In this document: piece after piece, positions 44,119 through 52,835 of the stretch
Layout: every line of letters begins with the position of its first letter
How positions within the stretch are numbered: position 1 is the first letter of the stretch
NCBI RefSeq assembly: GCF_001439805.1
Contig: NZ_JYLK01000010.1
Location: forward strand, 124,001 to 188,000
From: Pseudomonas trivialis
GTDB lineage: Bacteria; Pseudomonadota; Gammaproteobacteria; Pseudomonadales; Pseudomonadaceae
Reading direction: 5' to 3'
DNA length: 64,000 nucleotides
Made by a program: the position numbers and the translations under genes
Notes under the pieces: model-generated
The model's database searches: none
What the model saw: the letters and a program-made list of their open reading frames with translations, nothing else
What the model was told of the DNA's origin: nothing

Positions 44119-44651
44119 AAGTGGTGGTGTTGGCGGGCCCTGAGTCCAGCGGCAAAAGCTGGCTGGCTACGGAGTTGCATCGGCATTTTGGCGGACTGAT
44201 GGTGGGCGAATACGTGCGCCACTTCATCGATCACCACCAGCGCGACACTACCCTTGCGGACATACCGACCATCGCCCGTGGCCAACTGGCCTGGGAAGAC
44301 GCGGCACGTGCCCGGCAGCCGCACCTGTTGATCCTCGACACCCACCTGCTGACCAACCGGCTGTGGAGCCTGACCCTGTTCGGCGACTGCCCCGCCTGGC
44401 TGGACGAAGAACTGCTGGCCCGTCACTACGACCTGCACCTGCTGCTGTCCCCCGAAGACGTCGACTGGACTGCCGACGGCCAGCGCTGCCAGCCGGCACT
44501 GGCAGACCGTCGCGCGTTTTTCCAAAGTAGTCTGGACTGGATCGAACGGCACCGGCAGCCCGCCCTGGTGATTCGCGGCCAATGGGCAGCACGCCGCGCC
44601 GAGGCGTTTGCCGCCGTCCATCAATTGCTGGATCAGCCATCTCGCCCCTAG
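44115..44651 (+). CDS. Nicotinamide ribose kinase, NadR-C-like AAA ATPase
   Basis: A 178-residue P-loop kinase homologous to the C-terminal kinase domain of NadR. The Walker A is VVVLAGPESSGKS; EYVRHFIDHH and HLLILDTHLLTNRLW follow the pattern of ribosylnicotinamide kinase. It lacks the N-terminal repressor and NMN adenylyltransferase domains of enterobacterial NadR, so it should phosphorylate nicotinamide riboside to NMN only. Coupled to pnuC by ATGA overlap, which supports import and trapping as one function. Confidence 0.87.
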   Translation: MKVVVLAGPESSGKSWLATELHRHFGGLMVGEYVRHFIDHHQRDTTLADIPTIARGQLAWEDAARARQPHLLILDTHLLTNRLWSLTLFGDCPAWLDEELLARHYDLHLLLSPEDVDWTADGQRCQPALADRRAFFQSSLDWIERHRQPALVIRGQWAARRAEAFAAVHQLLDQPSRP

Positions 44652-44736
44652 GCGCTCGCTCCTTCGCCTACCGACCATCGGACCGACGCAGTCCGCCTGC
44701 CGCATCGCCAGTCAACCTACTAAAGGAGATTGGCCC

Positions 44737-46260
44737 ATGAACCTGCGCATCGTTGCCCGCCTGATCAATTTGCCCGAAAACCGAGCCGTGCGTGTGCAAA
44801 CGGCGGCCCACCCACTGTTGCTGCTGCGTATCGGCAACCAGGTGCGTGCCTTCCAGGCCGACTGCCCCCACGCCGGCGCACCGCTGGAAGACGGCGTGAT
44901 CTGCAACGGGCACCTGATCTGCCCCTGGCACAAAGCCGCCTTTGCCGTGGACAGCGGTGCCGTCGTGGAACCACCGGCACTGGTCGGGCTCAGGCAATAC
45001 CCGGTGCAGGTGAATGCCGGCGTGGTCAGCGTCGGCGACCAGCCCATCGCGCCTGAACCGCCGGCTCCACGCCTCGACGCACGCTGCTTCGCCGTCATTG
45101 GCGCGGGCGCTGCGGGTACGGCGGCCGTGGCCACTCTGAGACGTGAAGGGTTCGCCGGGCGCCTGCTGTGGATCGACCGTGAGGCGAATCCCGCCTACGA
45201 CCGCACGGCCTTGAGCAAATTCGTGATCAGCGGGGAAATGGCCGCTGAAGACACCCCGCCGCTGCTGGAGGAACACAGCTTCGCCGACCTCGGCATTCAC
45301 GGCGAAGTCAAACGCCTGGACGCCGCCGCCAAATGCATCGAACTGGTGGACGGGCGCCGCTTCGACTACGACGCCGCGCAGGTCGCCAGCGGCGGCGCAG
45401 CACAGCCTTTGGACATCCCTGGCGCGGTACTGAGCAATGTGTTCGTGCTGCGCAGTCGCGACGACGCCGCGCGCATCGCCGACGCCGCGCAGTCAGGCGC
45501 ATGCGCAGTGATAATCGGCGACAGTTTCATCGGCCTCGAAGCGGCCTCGGCGCTGCGCCAGCGCGGGCTGGTGGTGCAAGTGGTCAGTCGTCACGAGGTA
45601 CCGCTGGCGGCGCAGCTGGGCCGACGTATCGGCGCAGCCCTGCGCCAACTGCACGAAGACAACGGCGTGATCTTCCACAGCAACACCGAGCCCGAGCGCT
45701 TCGACGGCCATGGCGCCGTCAGCACCGTGCTGCTCAAAAACGGCAAGCGACTGGCCGCCGACCTGGTGCTGATGGGCGTCGGCGTCAAGCCTGCCACTGC
45801 CTTCGTTCACGGCGTCAGCCGCACGGACGACCAGTCATTGAGCGCCGACGCTCAGTTGCAACTGGCACCGGGATTGTGGGCCGCCGGCGACAACGTCACC
45901 TTCGCCTGGCACCAGCAGCCGGTGCGCATCGAACACTGGCGCCTGGCCCAGCAACTGGGCGTGCTGGCCGCGCGCAACATGCTCGGCGATGCGCAGGCGT
46001 TCAGTGAGGTGCCGTTCTTCTGGACTTACCACTTCGGCAAGACCTTCGAGGTGCTCGGGCATGCGCAACACTGGAACCGCCTGCATCTGGTAGGCGACCT
46101 GCAACGCCACACCTTCATCGCCCTGCTCTGCCGCGACGATCAGGTCGAGACGGTGATCGCCTGCCAGTATCAGCAGGCCATGGCGCGTCTGTCCCGGCGC
46201 ATGCGCCAACCGCTGGGCAAAACCGAAGCGCTTGAGCTGATCCGTCAGACCCGGCACTGA
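44737..46260 (+). CDS. Rieske-ferredoxin / FAD-NAD(P)H reductase fusion (AIF-like)
   Basis: A 507-residue soluble fusion. The N-terminal 100 residues are a Rieske [2Fe-2S] domain with CPHAGAPLEDG (Cys/His pair) and CPWHKAAF (Cys/His pair). From residue 113 a pyridine-nucleotide reductase follows: FAVIGAGAAGTAAVATLR for FAD, CAVIIGDSFIGLEAASALR for NAD(P)H, GLWAAGDN as the second FAD motif. Such AIFL-type fusions occur in many Pseudomonas; a physiological partner is not known to me. A strong AAAGGAG site precedes ATG 44737. It follows the kinase gene by 86 nt. Confidence 0.88.
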   Translation: MNLRIVARLINLPENRAVRVQTAAHPLLLLRIGNQVRAFQADCPHAGAPLEDGVICNGHLICPWHKAAFAVDSGAVVEPPALVGLRQYPVQVNAGVVSVGDQPIAPEPPAPRLDARCFAVIGAGAAGTAAVATLRREGFAGRLLWIDREANPAYDRTALSKFVISGEMAAEDTPPLLEEHSFADLGIHGEVKRLDAAAKCIELVDGRRFDYDAAQVASGGAAQPLDIPGAVLSNVFVLRSRDDAARIADAAQSGACAVIIGDSFIGLEAASALRQRGLVVQVVSRHEVPLAAQLGRRIGAALRQLHEDNGVIFHSNTEPERFDGHGAVSTVLLKNGKRLAADLVLMGVGVKPATAFVHGVSRTDDQSLSADAQLQLAPGLWAAGDNVTFAWHQQPVRIEHWRLAQQLGVLAARNMLGDAQAFSEVPFFWTYHFGKTFEVLGHAQHWNRLHLVGDLQRHTFIALLCRDDQVETVIACQYQQAMARLSRRMRQPLGKTEALELIRQTRH

Positions 46261-46262
46261 CC

Positions 46263-46345
46263 TGTGGGAGCGGACTTGCCCGCGAAAGCGGTGGGCCAGG
46301 CAACATCAATGTTTGCTGGGCCGACACGTTCGCAGGCAAGTCGAA
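46263..46345. repeat. REP-like repeat, TGTGGGAGC type (second copy)
   Basis: TGTGGGAGCGG-ACTTGCCCGCGAAAGCGGTGGG followed by CAACATCAATGTTTGCTGG and CGCAGGCAAG matches the copy at 27859 with few differences. It starts 3 nt after the Rieske gene stop and may also help end that transcript. Confidence 0.8.
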
Positions 46346-46360
46346 TCGTCGCACCGCAGC

Positions 46361-46617
46361 GCTTATCAAACACAAAATAACTTATTGATTTTAAAACCTG
46401 AAGTTTCAGGCAGCCACATTCCTGTGGCGAGCGGGGCTTGCCCCGCGTCGGGCTGCGCAGCAGCCCCAAAACCCTGTTCTGCGTAGTGTCAGGTACACCG
46501 CGTTTTCTTTGATTGGGGGCGCTTCGCGCCCCAACGCGGGGCAAGCCCGCTCGCCACAGAGGCTCCAGTTTGCTGCGCGACAGCGCTACGTCGAAGACTT
46601 GGCGGAGCCTCCCACAT
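46361..46617. repeat. Left arm of a long inverted repeat containing REP palindromes
   Basis: About 257 nt matching the reverse complement of 54026-54282 with roughly nine of ten positions identical by eye, from the outer TTATCAAACACAAAATAA to the inner CTTGGCGG-GCCTCC. Inside it is a GTGGCGAGCGGGCTTGCC type bipartite REP element, so the arm is a larger unit than the simple REP. It fills the 461 nt gap between the Rieske gene and ggt together with the repeat at 46263; the last 100 nt before ggt show nothing else. Confidence 0.85.
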
Positions 46618-46721
46618 TTGATCGTGTTTACACTCCCCTATTCCGGTCGGCTGTCAGGCCGCCGCGCTTTTGCTTTTTGATCTGGAGCGCCCCGTCAAAC
46701 ACGCTTGCCAAAGGGCTCCCG

Positions 46722-48452
46722 TCAGTAACCCAGCGACAGCCCGGTAGTGCGGCGCGGGTCATTGGCGCCATAGAAGCGGTTTTTCCCCACCGGCTTGCCG
46801 TCCAGAGACGGCGCGCCCACCAGGATCGCCGCGAGGTGGTTGGCGTCCTGCGGGCCGGCAAACGTGTGGCCCCAGCTTTCAAGGATCCTGCGCGTGTCCG
46901 GGCTGACCGCGAAGGTCTCGAGGTTGGTGGCCGGCGGCATCCACTGCTGGTGGAAACGCGGCGCGTCCACGGCCTCCTGAATGTTCATCCTGTAGTCGAT
47001 CACATTGAGGATCGTCAGCAAGGTCGCCGTGATAATGCGGCTGCCACCCGGCGTACCCACCACCATCACCGCCTTGCCGTCTCTGGTCACGATGGTCGGG
47101 CTCATGGACGACAGCGGCGCCTTGCCGGGGGCAATGGCATTCGCTTCGCCCTGCACCAGGCCATACATGTTCGGCACGCCGACCTTGACGGTGAAGTCAT
47201 CCATTTCATCGTTGAGAATCACCCCGGTAGTGCTGGCCATCACGCCGGCCCCGAACCAGTCGTTGAGGGTGTAAGTGACGGACACCGCATTGCCCCACTG
47301 ATCGACGATGGAATAGTGGGTGGTGTTATTGCCTTCGTGGGGCGACACGCCTGGCTTGATCGCCTGGGAGTCGCCGGCCTTTTGCGGCTCGATGGCGGCG
47401 CGCAGTTTGGCGGCGTAGTCCTTGTCCAGCAGGTGGGCAATGGGATTTTTGACGAAATCCGGATCACCCAGGTAGCTGTTGCGGTCCACATACGCGTGGC
47501 GCATCGCTTCGATCTGGTAGTGCAGGCCCTGGGCCGAGTGATAGCCCAGCTCGGCCATCGGGTAACCTTCGAGAATGTTCATGATCTGGCAGATCACCAC
47601 GCCACCGGAGCTTGGCGGCGGCGCCGAGACCACGTGGTAGCCGCGGTAATCGCACTCGATGGGCGCCAGTTCGCGGGTTTTGTAGTTGTCCATGTCGGCC
47701 TGGGTGATGATGCCCTTGCCGGCCTGGCTGGAATCCACTAAAGCCTTGGCTACCCAGCCCTTGTAGAAACCGTCGGCGCCCTTGGCGGAAATCGCCTTGA
47801 GGGTCCTGGCCAGGTCCTTCTGCACCAGCTTCTGCCCAACCTGCAGCGGTTGGCCGTTGTGCAGGAAAATGCCGCGCAGGTCCTTGTCCTTTTCGAACTC
47901 GCCGGTGGCGGTGTGCAGCAGGTCGATATCCCCCTGCTCCAAAGCGAAGCCGTTTTCCGCCAGTTTTATCGCCGGGGCGATCACCTGGGCGCGCTTGAGG
48001 GTGCCGTATTTGCTCAACGCCAGCTCCATGCCCGACACGGTGCCAGGCACGCCCACGGCCAGATGGCCCTTGGCGCTGAGGCCGTCAATGACGTTGCCGT
48101 CCTTGTCCAGGTACATGTTGGCGGTGGCCGCCAGCGGGGCTTTTTCGCGAAAATCGAGAAAGGTCTTGCGCCCGTCGGCCAGTTGCACGGTCATGAAGCC
48201 GCCGCCGCCAAGGTTGCCTGCGGCCGGGTACACCACCGCCAGCGCATAGCCGACGGCCACGGCCGCGTCCACCGCGTTGCCGCCGGCCTTGAGTACATCC
48301 ACGCCCACGTGCGTGGCCAGATGCTGGGCCGTGACCACCATGCCGTTTTCACCGACGACCGGGGCCTGGGACGCGGCCTGCACCGCGCTGACGGTGAAGA
48401 CGAGGGAGGTGGCGGTGGCGATCAAGGTGCGGCTGAAGGGTTGGTAGTTCAT
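46722..48452 (-). CDS. ggt: Periplasmic gamma-glutamyltransferase
   Basis: A 576-residue autoprocessing hydrolase that cleaves or transfers the gamma-glutamyl group of glutathione in the periplasm. A Sec signal ends near residue 26 (TVSAVQA). The self-cleavage site and nucleophile is Thr377 in NNTTHYSIVD, giving large and small subunits. GNLGGGGFM, SMSPTIV, TPGGSRII and an oxyanion GG motif are typical. It starts at 48452 with a weak ribosome site. Divergent from patB across 168 nt; by function, ggt releases cysteinylglycine and S-conjugates, which fits a C-S lyase neighbour. Confidence 0.95.
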   Translation of the reverse strand: MNYQPFSRTLIATATSLVFTVSAVQAASQAPVVGENGMVVTAQHLATHVGVDVLKAGGNAVDAAVAVGYALAVVYPAAGNLGGGGFMTVQLADGRKTFLDFREKAPLAATANMYLDKDGNVIDGLSAKGHLAVGVPGTVSGMELALSKYGTLKRAQVIAPAIKLAENGFALEQGDIDLLHTATGEFEKDKDLRGIFLHNGQPLQVGQKLVQKDLARTLKAISAKGADGFYKGWVAKALVDSSQAGKGIITQADMDNYKTRELAPIECDYRGYHVVSAPPPSSGGVVICQIMNILEGYPMAELGYHSAQGLHYQIEAMRHAYVDRNSYLGDPDFVKNPIAHLLDKDYAAKLRAAIEPQKAGDSQAIKPGVSPHEGNNTTHYSIVDQWGNAVSVTYTLNDWFGAGVMASTTGVILNDEMDDFTVKVGVPNMYGLVQGEANAIAPGKAPLSSMSPTIVTRDGKAVMVVGTPGGSRIITATLLTILNVIDYRMNIQEAVDAPRFHQQWMPPATNLETFAVSPDTRRILESWGHTFAGPQDANHLAAILVGAPSLDGKPVGKNRFYGANDPRRTTGLSLGY

Positions 48453-48620
48453 CCATGGGTACTCGGCTGATTGAGATGCACCAAATTAGCCCTTCCCGAC
48501 GCCGATCCCCAGCGCGGTGGCGTTTTTAGTACAGAACCTGTCGGGGATAGAACCTGCGTGCTCGCGCCTGCGCTAGAATCGCCGCCATTGTTTGTCCGCC
48601 CCCCTGACACGAGCCCGCCC

Positions 48621-49760
48621 ATGCGCTTTGATTTCGATACGATCCACGCCCGCCTCGGTACCGGCAGCACCAAGTGGAACCGCTACCCGCACGACGTTTT
48701 GCCGATGTGGATCGCCGACATGGACATCGCCGCACCACCGGCCGTGCTGCAAGCCCTGCACGCGCGGCTCGACCAGCAGGTGCTCGGCTACAGCGTGGCC
48801 GGCCCGGACGTGCGCGAGGCGATCATTGCCGACCTGTGGGCCAAGTACGCCTGGCGCGTCCAGCCCGAAGAGCTGCTGTTTTTGCCCGGCGTCGAACCCG
48901 GCTTCAATATGGCGCTGCACGGGTTTGTGCAACCGGGCCAGCCGGTGGTGCTGCAAACCCCCAATTATCGGCCGATCCGCCTGGCGCCCGGCCACTGGAA
49001 TCTGCCGCGCATCGAAGTGCCGTTCGTGCTGGTCGACGGCGAATACGTCACGCCCATGCGTGCCATGTGCGAGGCGCTGAAGGGAGCCGGCGCCTTGCTG
49101 CTGAGCAACCCGCACAACCCCATCGGCAAGGTGTTCCCCCGCGAAGAACTGCTGGCACTGGCCAACGCCTGCCTGGAAAACGGCGCGCTGATCATCTCCG
49201 ATGAAATCCACGCCGAGCTGTGCTTCGATGGCCGCCGCCACATTCCCACCGCCAGCCTCAGCCCCGAGATTGCCCAGCGCACCATTACCCTGATGTCGGC
49301 CAGCAAGGCCTACAACGTGGCCGGTCTGAAGACCTGTTTCGCCGTGGTGCAGAACGCCCAGGTACGTGAACACTTCAACAATTCTCGTTGCGGCATGGTC
49401 GACAGCGTCAGCCCCCTGGGCCTGGAAGCCACCCGCGCCGCCTACAGCCAATGCGGCGAGTGGCTTGACGCACTCAAGCAGTACCTGCAAGCCAACCGCG
49501 ACTACCTGCTCGACGCGGTGAACACGCGCTTGCCCGGCGTGAAGATGCACGCGCCACAAGGCACTTACCTGGCCTGGCTGGATTGCAGCGCCCTTGGCCT
49601 TGAAGACCCGCAGCGGTTCTTTCTGGAGCAGGCCAAAGTCGGCTTGAGCGCCGGTATTGAGTTCGGCGATCACAGCCAGCAGTTCGTGCGCCTGAACTTC
49701 GGCTGCCCACGGTCGATGCTCGAGGAAGGCCTGCAACGCATGGAACGGGCCTTGCGCTAA
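48621..49760 (+). CDS. patB: PatB/MalY-family PLP-dependent C-S (cystathionine beta-) lyase
   Basis: A 379-residue fold-type I PLP enzyme. The PLP lysine is in LMSASKAYNVAGLK; NPHNPIGKVF and ISDEIHAEL give the ring and cofactor contacts (Asp in SDE). TKWNRYPHDVLPMWIADMDIAAPP is the PatB/MalY N-terminal signature. These enzymes split cystathionine or S-cysteine conjugates into thiol, pyruvate and ammonia. ATG 48621. Symbol given by family resemblance. Possibly linked with ggt in glutathione-conjugate breakdown; both flank one intergenic region. Confidence 0.88.
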   Translation: MRFDFDTIHARLGTGSTKWNRYPHDVLPMWIADMDIAAPPAVLQALHARLDQQVLGYSVAGPDVREAIIADLWAKYAWRVQPEELLFLPGVEPGFNMALHGFVQPGQPVVLQTPNYRPIRLAPGHWNLPRIEVPFVLVDGEYVTPMRAMCEALKGAGALLLSNPHNPIGKVFPREELLALANACLENGALIISDEIHAELCFDGRRHIPTASLSPEIAQRTITLMSASKAYNVAGLKTCFAVVQNAQVREHFNNSRCGMVDSVSPLGLEATRAAYSQCGEWLDALKQYLQANRDYLLDAVNTRLPGVKMHAPQGTYLAWLDCSALGLEDPQRFFLEQAKVGLSAGIEFGDHSQQFVRLNFGCPRSMLEEGLQRMERALR

Positions 49761-49787
49761 AACCCGTGGACCTCTGTGATCTCCTGT

Positions 49788-49809
49788 TGTGGCAAGCCCG
49801 CTCGCCACG
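49788..49809. repeat. REP half-element fragment
   Basis: TGTGGCAAGCCCGCTCGCC matches one half of the GTGGCGAGC-type REP palindromes at 35.8, 46.5 and 54.1 kb. Only half is present. Confidence 0.6.
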
Positions 49810-49814
49810 GCACA

Positions 49815-49851
49815 TGTGAGCGCCTGCATCAATGGGGTGCAGGCCCTCACA
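49815..49851. terminator. Convergent terminator overlapping the mop stop
   Basis: TGTGAGCGCCTGCA and TGCAGGCCCTCACA form a 14-position stem with one mismatch around 9 nt. It lies between patB and mop (convergent) and covers the mop stop codon at 49847. Confidence 0.7.
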
Positions 49852-50062
49852 ATTTGGCGATGGACACTTCCGTCGACTTCACAAATGCAATCACCTCGCT
49901 GCCCACCTTCAACTCCAGGTCACGCACCGAGCGGGTGGTGATCACTGAAGTGACGATGCCGGATGCGGTCTGCACGTCGATTTCAGACACCACTTCCCCC
50001 AGCAAAATCTCTTTGATAACGCCCTTGAACTGGTTGCGCACGTTGATCGCTTTAATGGTCAT
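49847..50062 (-). CDS. mop: Molbindin-like TOBE-domain molybdate-binding protein
   Basis: A 71-residue Mop/TOBE protein. KAINVRNQFKGVIKEILLGEVVSEIDVQTASGIVTSVITTRSVRDLELKVGSEVIAFVKSTEVSIAKL is one complete TOBE domain, in the pattern of molbindins that store or buffer molybdate in the cytoplasm. The ATG at 50062 has an AGGAAAG site. Alone, it is a single domain, so it would form an oligomer. The 150 nt upstream is AT rich and may hold its promoter. No modABC genes in the window. Confidence 0.92.
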   Translation of the reverse strand: MTIKAINVRNQFKGVIKEILLGEVVSEIDVQTASGIVTSVITTRSVRDLELKVGSEVIAFVKSTEVSIAKL

Positions 50063-50212
50063 GTCGGCTTTCCTGTTGGCTGTTGGGGTCAATCCGCACG
50101 AATGCGCAGGCCCTCAAAATGCGCTAGCGACCAAAAAATAAAAAGGAATATATAAGTATTTATTTATACCATAAGGATATATGAAGGATGTTCGCCTGCC
50201 AGCAATAGATCA

Positions 50213-51127
50213 TCAAACTGCGGTCAATGTGACCCAGAACCGCGTGCGCGCCTGCACCTCGAACCCCAGGGTTTGCGCCAGCAGATTAAGAATGCGGTCG
50301 GTGTCTTCCAGGCGGAAACTGCCGGTGACCCGCAAGGCTTCCAAACGCGGGTCCCAGCGCAGCACGCCTGGGCGGTAACGCTCAAGCTCACGCAGGAAGT
50401 CGCCCAAGGGCTGGTTCTGCGCGGTCAGCACACCGTCGCGCCAGTCCGGCTGCGTCACATCGAACGGGGCCGTGCGCCCCAGGCCAGCCGCGCTCAGCGG
50501 GGCCTGCTCACCTTTGTGCAACGTCGCCGTCTGCCCCTTCAGATCACGCACCTGCACCGTGCCCTGGAGCACCGACACTCGGCAACCACTCGCCAGTTGC
50601 CGCACACACACGTCGGCCTGGCTGACCCTCAACCGCCCGTAGCGCGTCTGCACCTGCAGGGCTGACGGCCCCGGCACGTTCAACGCCAGCTCGCCCTCGA
50701 CCAGGGTGAGATGCCGCCGCGCCAGGTCCACATCCACCGCCGTGGCGGTATTGAGTTGCAGGCTGGCGCCCTCGGCCAGGGGCAGGCGCCTGCGTTCGCC
50801 GGTGGCGGTATGCAGGTCGGCGCGCCAGGCTTCGATGGGCAGCTGTCGGCTGATCAGCCAGGCGGTCGGCACCAGCACCGCCACCCCCAGGGCGCGCTTG
50901 AGCACGGCGCGCCGGCCTGGCTGCGCACGGTCGAGGCTGGCCAGCGCCAGCGCCTGGGGCAACTCGCTGAACCGCTGACGCAGAGACTGCGCTTTCTGCC
51001 AGGTCTGTTCGTGTTGCGGATGGCTGTCGCGCCATTGCTGCAACGCGGCGTGATCGCCCTCGGTGGCTGCGCCCGATTCCACCAGCGCCAACCAGTGCGC
51101 CGCCGCCCGCGCGACCTCGCGGCTCAT
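50213..51127 (-). CDS. fecR: FecR-type iron-responsive transmembrane regulator (anti-sigma)
   Basis: A 304-residue inner-membrane regulator that passes a signal from a TonB receptor to its ECF sigma factor. The N-terminal DUF4880 FecR domain (AAAHWLALVESGAATEGDHAALQQWRDSHPQHEQTW) is cytoplasmic, a TM helix lies near residues 80-95 (LKRALGVAVLVPTAWLI), and the periplasmic FecR domain follows (TATGERRRLPLAEGASLQLNTATAV). The C-terminus resembles an STN-like segment. Its ATG overlaps the fecI stop as ATGA. No TonB receptor gene follows: next is mop on the same strand. Confidence 0.93.
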   Translation of the reverse strand: MSREVARAAAHWLALVESGAATEGDHAALQQWRDSHPQHEQTWQKAQSLRQRFSELPQALALASLDRAQPGRRAVLKRALGVAVLVPTAWLISRQLPIEAWRADLHTATGERRRLPLAEGASLQLNTATAVDVDLARRHLTLVEGELALNVPGPSALQVQTRYGRLRVSQADVCVRQLASGCRVSVLQGTVQVRDLKGQTATLHKGEQAPLSAAGLGRTAPFDVTQPDWRDGVLTAQNQPLGDFLRELERYRPGVLRWDPRLEALRVTGSFRLEDTDRILNLLAQTLGFEVQARTRFWVTLTAV

Positions 51128-51642
51128 TCGTCCACCAGCAGGCAATGTTCATAGGCCTGGGCCATGTAGCGCTTCACCGTGCGCTCGGACACCTGCAGCC
51201 GCTCGGCGATCTCGCGATAGCCCAGGCCCTCGAGCTGGCTCCACAGGAAGGCGCGGCGCACCGGCGCGGGCAGCCCGCCGAGCAGTTCGTCCAGTGCCTG
51301 CAGGGTTTCCAGCAGCAGCCAGCGCTGTTCGGGCGACGGCACGCAGGCTGGCGGCAAACTGGCCAGGGCATTCAGATACGCCTGTTCCAAGCTGCGCCGC
51401 TGATGAAAGTTGACCAGCAGCCGCTTGCCGACCGTCACCAGGTACGCGCGCGGCTCCTGCATCTGCGCAATCGGCGGCGCGCTGGCCAATACCCGCAGGA
51501 ACGTATCCTGGCTCAGGTCCGCCGCATCCCAGGCATTGCCCAGGCGCCGCCGCAGCCAGCCTTCCAGCCAACTGCGATGATCGCGATACAGGCTCGACAA
51601 GGTCGGTTCGAGGGCGTGCGTGGGGACAACGGCATCATTCAT
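51124..51642 (-). CDS. fecI: ECF-family sigma factor, FecI-like
   Basis: A 172-residue ECF sigma factor. Region 2 is in LSSLYRDHRSWLEGWLRRRLGNAWDAADLSQDTFLRVLA; region 4 is FLWSQLEGLGYREIAERLQVSERTVKRYMAQAY, typical of FecI proteins that transcribe siderophore receptor genes. Its Fur-like box lies about 30-50 nt upstream. It is coupled to fecR, yet no receptor gene is adjacent, so its target promoter is unknown. Start at 51642 (MNDAVVPTH). Confidence 0.93.
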   Translation of the reverse strand: MNDAVVPTHALEPTLSSLYRDHRSWLEGWLRRRLGNAWDAADLSQDTFLRVLASAPPIAQMQEPRAYLVTVGKRLLVNFHQRRSLEQAYLNALASLPPACVPSPEQRWLLLETLQALDELLGGLPAPVRRAFLWSQLEGLGYREIAERLQVSERTVKRYMAQAYEHCLLVDE

Positions 51643-51672
51643 GGCAAACCACCTGCACGGCGCGATTGAGTC

Positions 51673-51691
51673 TCAAATGAGATTCATTCTA
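51673..51691 (-). promoter_or_regulatory. Fur-box-like site upstream of fecI
   Basis: TCAAATGAGATTCATTCTA contains ATGA-N3-TCATT, matching much of the 19 bp Fur consensus, 31 nt before fecI. It would repress fecI-fecR when iron is plentiful. Confidence 0.6.
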
Positions 51692-51827
51692 TTTAATATC
51701 GCGCTGGCATACCACGATCTTTTAAACAGACCGTTTAGGAATCGGTCTGGAAAGTTGTCTTTACTATTTGTCTTGTTATGGATATTTTATCCAAGTACTG
51801 GATAACCACCTTGATCGGCGAGGTCTC

Positions 51828-52208
51828 ATGAAGACTGTCCACACCCGGGACGCCGCTGCGCCCGCAGGTCATTATGCTCAGGCTGTGGGCCACAACGGCA
51901 CGCTGTATATCTCCGGCCAACTGCCGGTCAGCCCGGACGGCGGCCATAACTTCGCGGCGTCATTTGCCGAACAGGCGCAGATTGCGCTGGGCAATCTGCT
52001 GGCCATCTTGCACGCCAGCGGCGGCACCCCGGCGGATTTGCTCAAGGTCACGGTGTACGTCACCGGCATCGCGCACTGGCCGGAGTTCGACCGCCTCTAC
52101 GCGGCCGCGCTGGGCGAGCATCGCCCTGCCCGCGCGGTGGTGCCGGTGCCGGCATTGCATCATGGTTATCTGATCGAGATCGAAGCGGTGGCGCGCTATT
52201 TGGCGTAG
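51828..52208 (+). CDS. ridA: RidA/YjgF-family enamine/imine deaminase
   Basis: A 126-residue trimeric enzyme that hydrolyses reactive 2-aminoacrylate-type enamines made by PLP enzymes. YISGQLPVSPDG, FAEQAQIALGNLLAILHASGGTPADLLKVTVYVTGIAHWPEFDRLYAAALGEHRPARAVVPVPALHHGYLIEIEAVA covers the fold, including the conserved Arg in RPARAVV. It has a GGCGAGG ribosome site. It converges with the dauR-like gene; the two stops overlap by 13 nt. Function fits the nearby D-amino acid enzyme. Confidence 0.92.
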   Translation: MKTVHTRDAAAPAGHYAQAVGHNGTLYISGQLPVSPDGGHNFAASFAEQAQIALGNLLAILHASGGTPADLLKVTVYVTGIAHWPEFDRLYAAALGEHRPARAVVPVPALHHGYLIEIEAVARYLA

Positions 52209-52822
52209 GTGTAGACCGCCGCGCGCGACACGCCCAGGTGCGACGCGACGGTCTCCATGGCACGGCGAACGTCCATGCAGCCCGAGTCCTTGAGCTCCTG
52301 CATCAGCAGGCGACGATCAGCAGCCTTGAGGGCGCGGGGGGTGGTGGCCAGGCGGGCGGCGAATTGATCGATGCGCGCACGGATGGCATCCGCGCCGGAC
52401 GGGTCGAGGGACTCGCCCGGTGTGTCAGCGCCGACGCTGCCGAACTGTTCGAGCATGCCCTGCAAGCCACGGAACAGCGACAGGTCGACATTCATGCACA
52501 AGGCGGCGACGTACTGGCCGCTGGTGTCCTTGATGCCGATCGAGGTGCTTTTGACCTGGCGCCCGTCGCGAAACTGGTTCTGGTAATTGGCGATGACTTG
52601 CGGGTAATCGGGATCGGCGATCCGCGCCAGCCCGAGCTCGGTGGCCGGGTCATCGGGCTGGCGCCCGGAGAGGTTGTTATGGATGGCCAGGATCGCGTGC
52701 TGTGGGTCGCGCAAGTCGTGCAGCACCACTTCACAGAAGGGGCTGAAGGTCTTGCTCAAGCCTTCGGCAATCTGTTCGAGCTGGCTGATCAGGTGAGTGT
52801 GTTCGAGAGAGAGGTTTTTCAT
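52196..52822 (-). CDS. dauR: YheO-type PAS/HTH transcriptional regulator (DauR-like)
   Basis: A 208-residue regulator: an N-terminal YheO-like PAS domain (FSPFCEVVLHDLRDPQHAILAIHNNLSGRQPDDP, then TSIGIKDTSGQYVAALCMNVDLS) and a C-terminal HTH (RRAMETVASHLGVSRAAVYTYAK). DauR regulates D-arginine catabolism in P. aeruginosa; others of the type regulate other D-amino acids. It is divergent from the D-threonine-aldolase-like gene across 70 nt, and convergent with ridA, as expected for local control. Symbol by resemblance only. Confidence 0.85.
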   Translation of the reverse strand: MKNLSLEHTHLISQLEQIAEGLSKTFSPFCEVVLHDLRDPQHAILAIHNNLSGRQPDDPATELGLARIADPDYPQVIANYQNQFRDGRQVKSTSIGIKDTSGQYVAALCMNVDLSLFRGLQGMLEQFGSVGADTPGESLDPSGADAIRARIDQFAARLATTPRALKAADRRLLMQELKDSGCMDVRRAMETVASHLGVSRAAVYTYAK

Positions 52823-52835
52823 GCAAGACAACATA

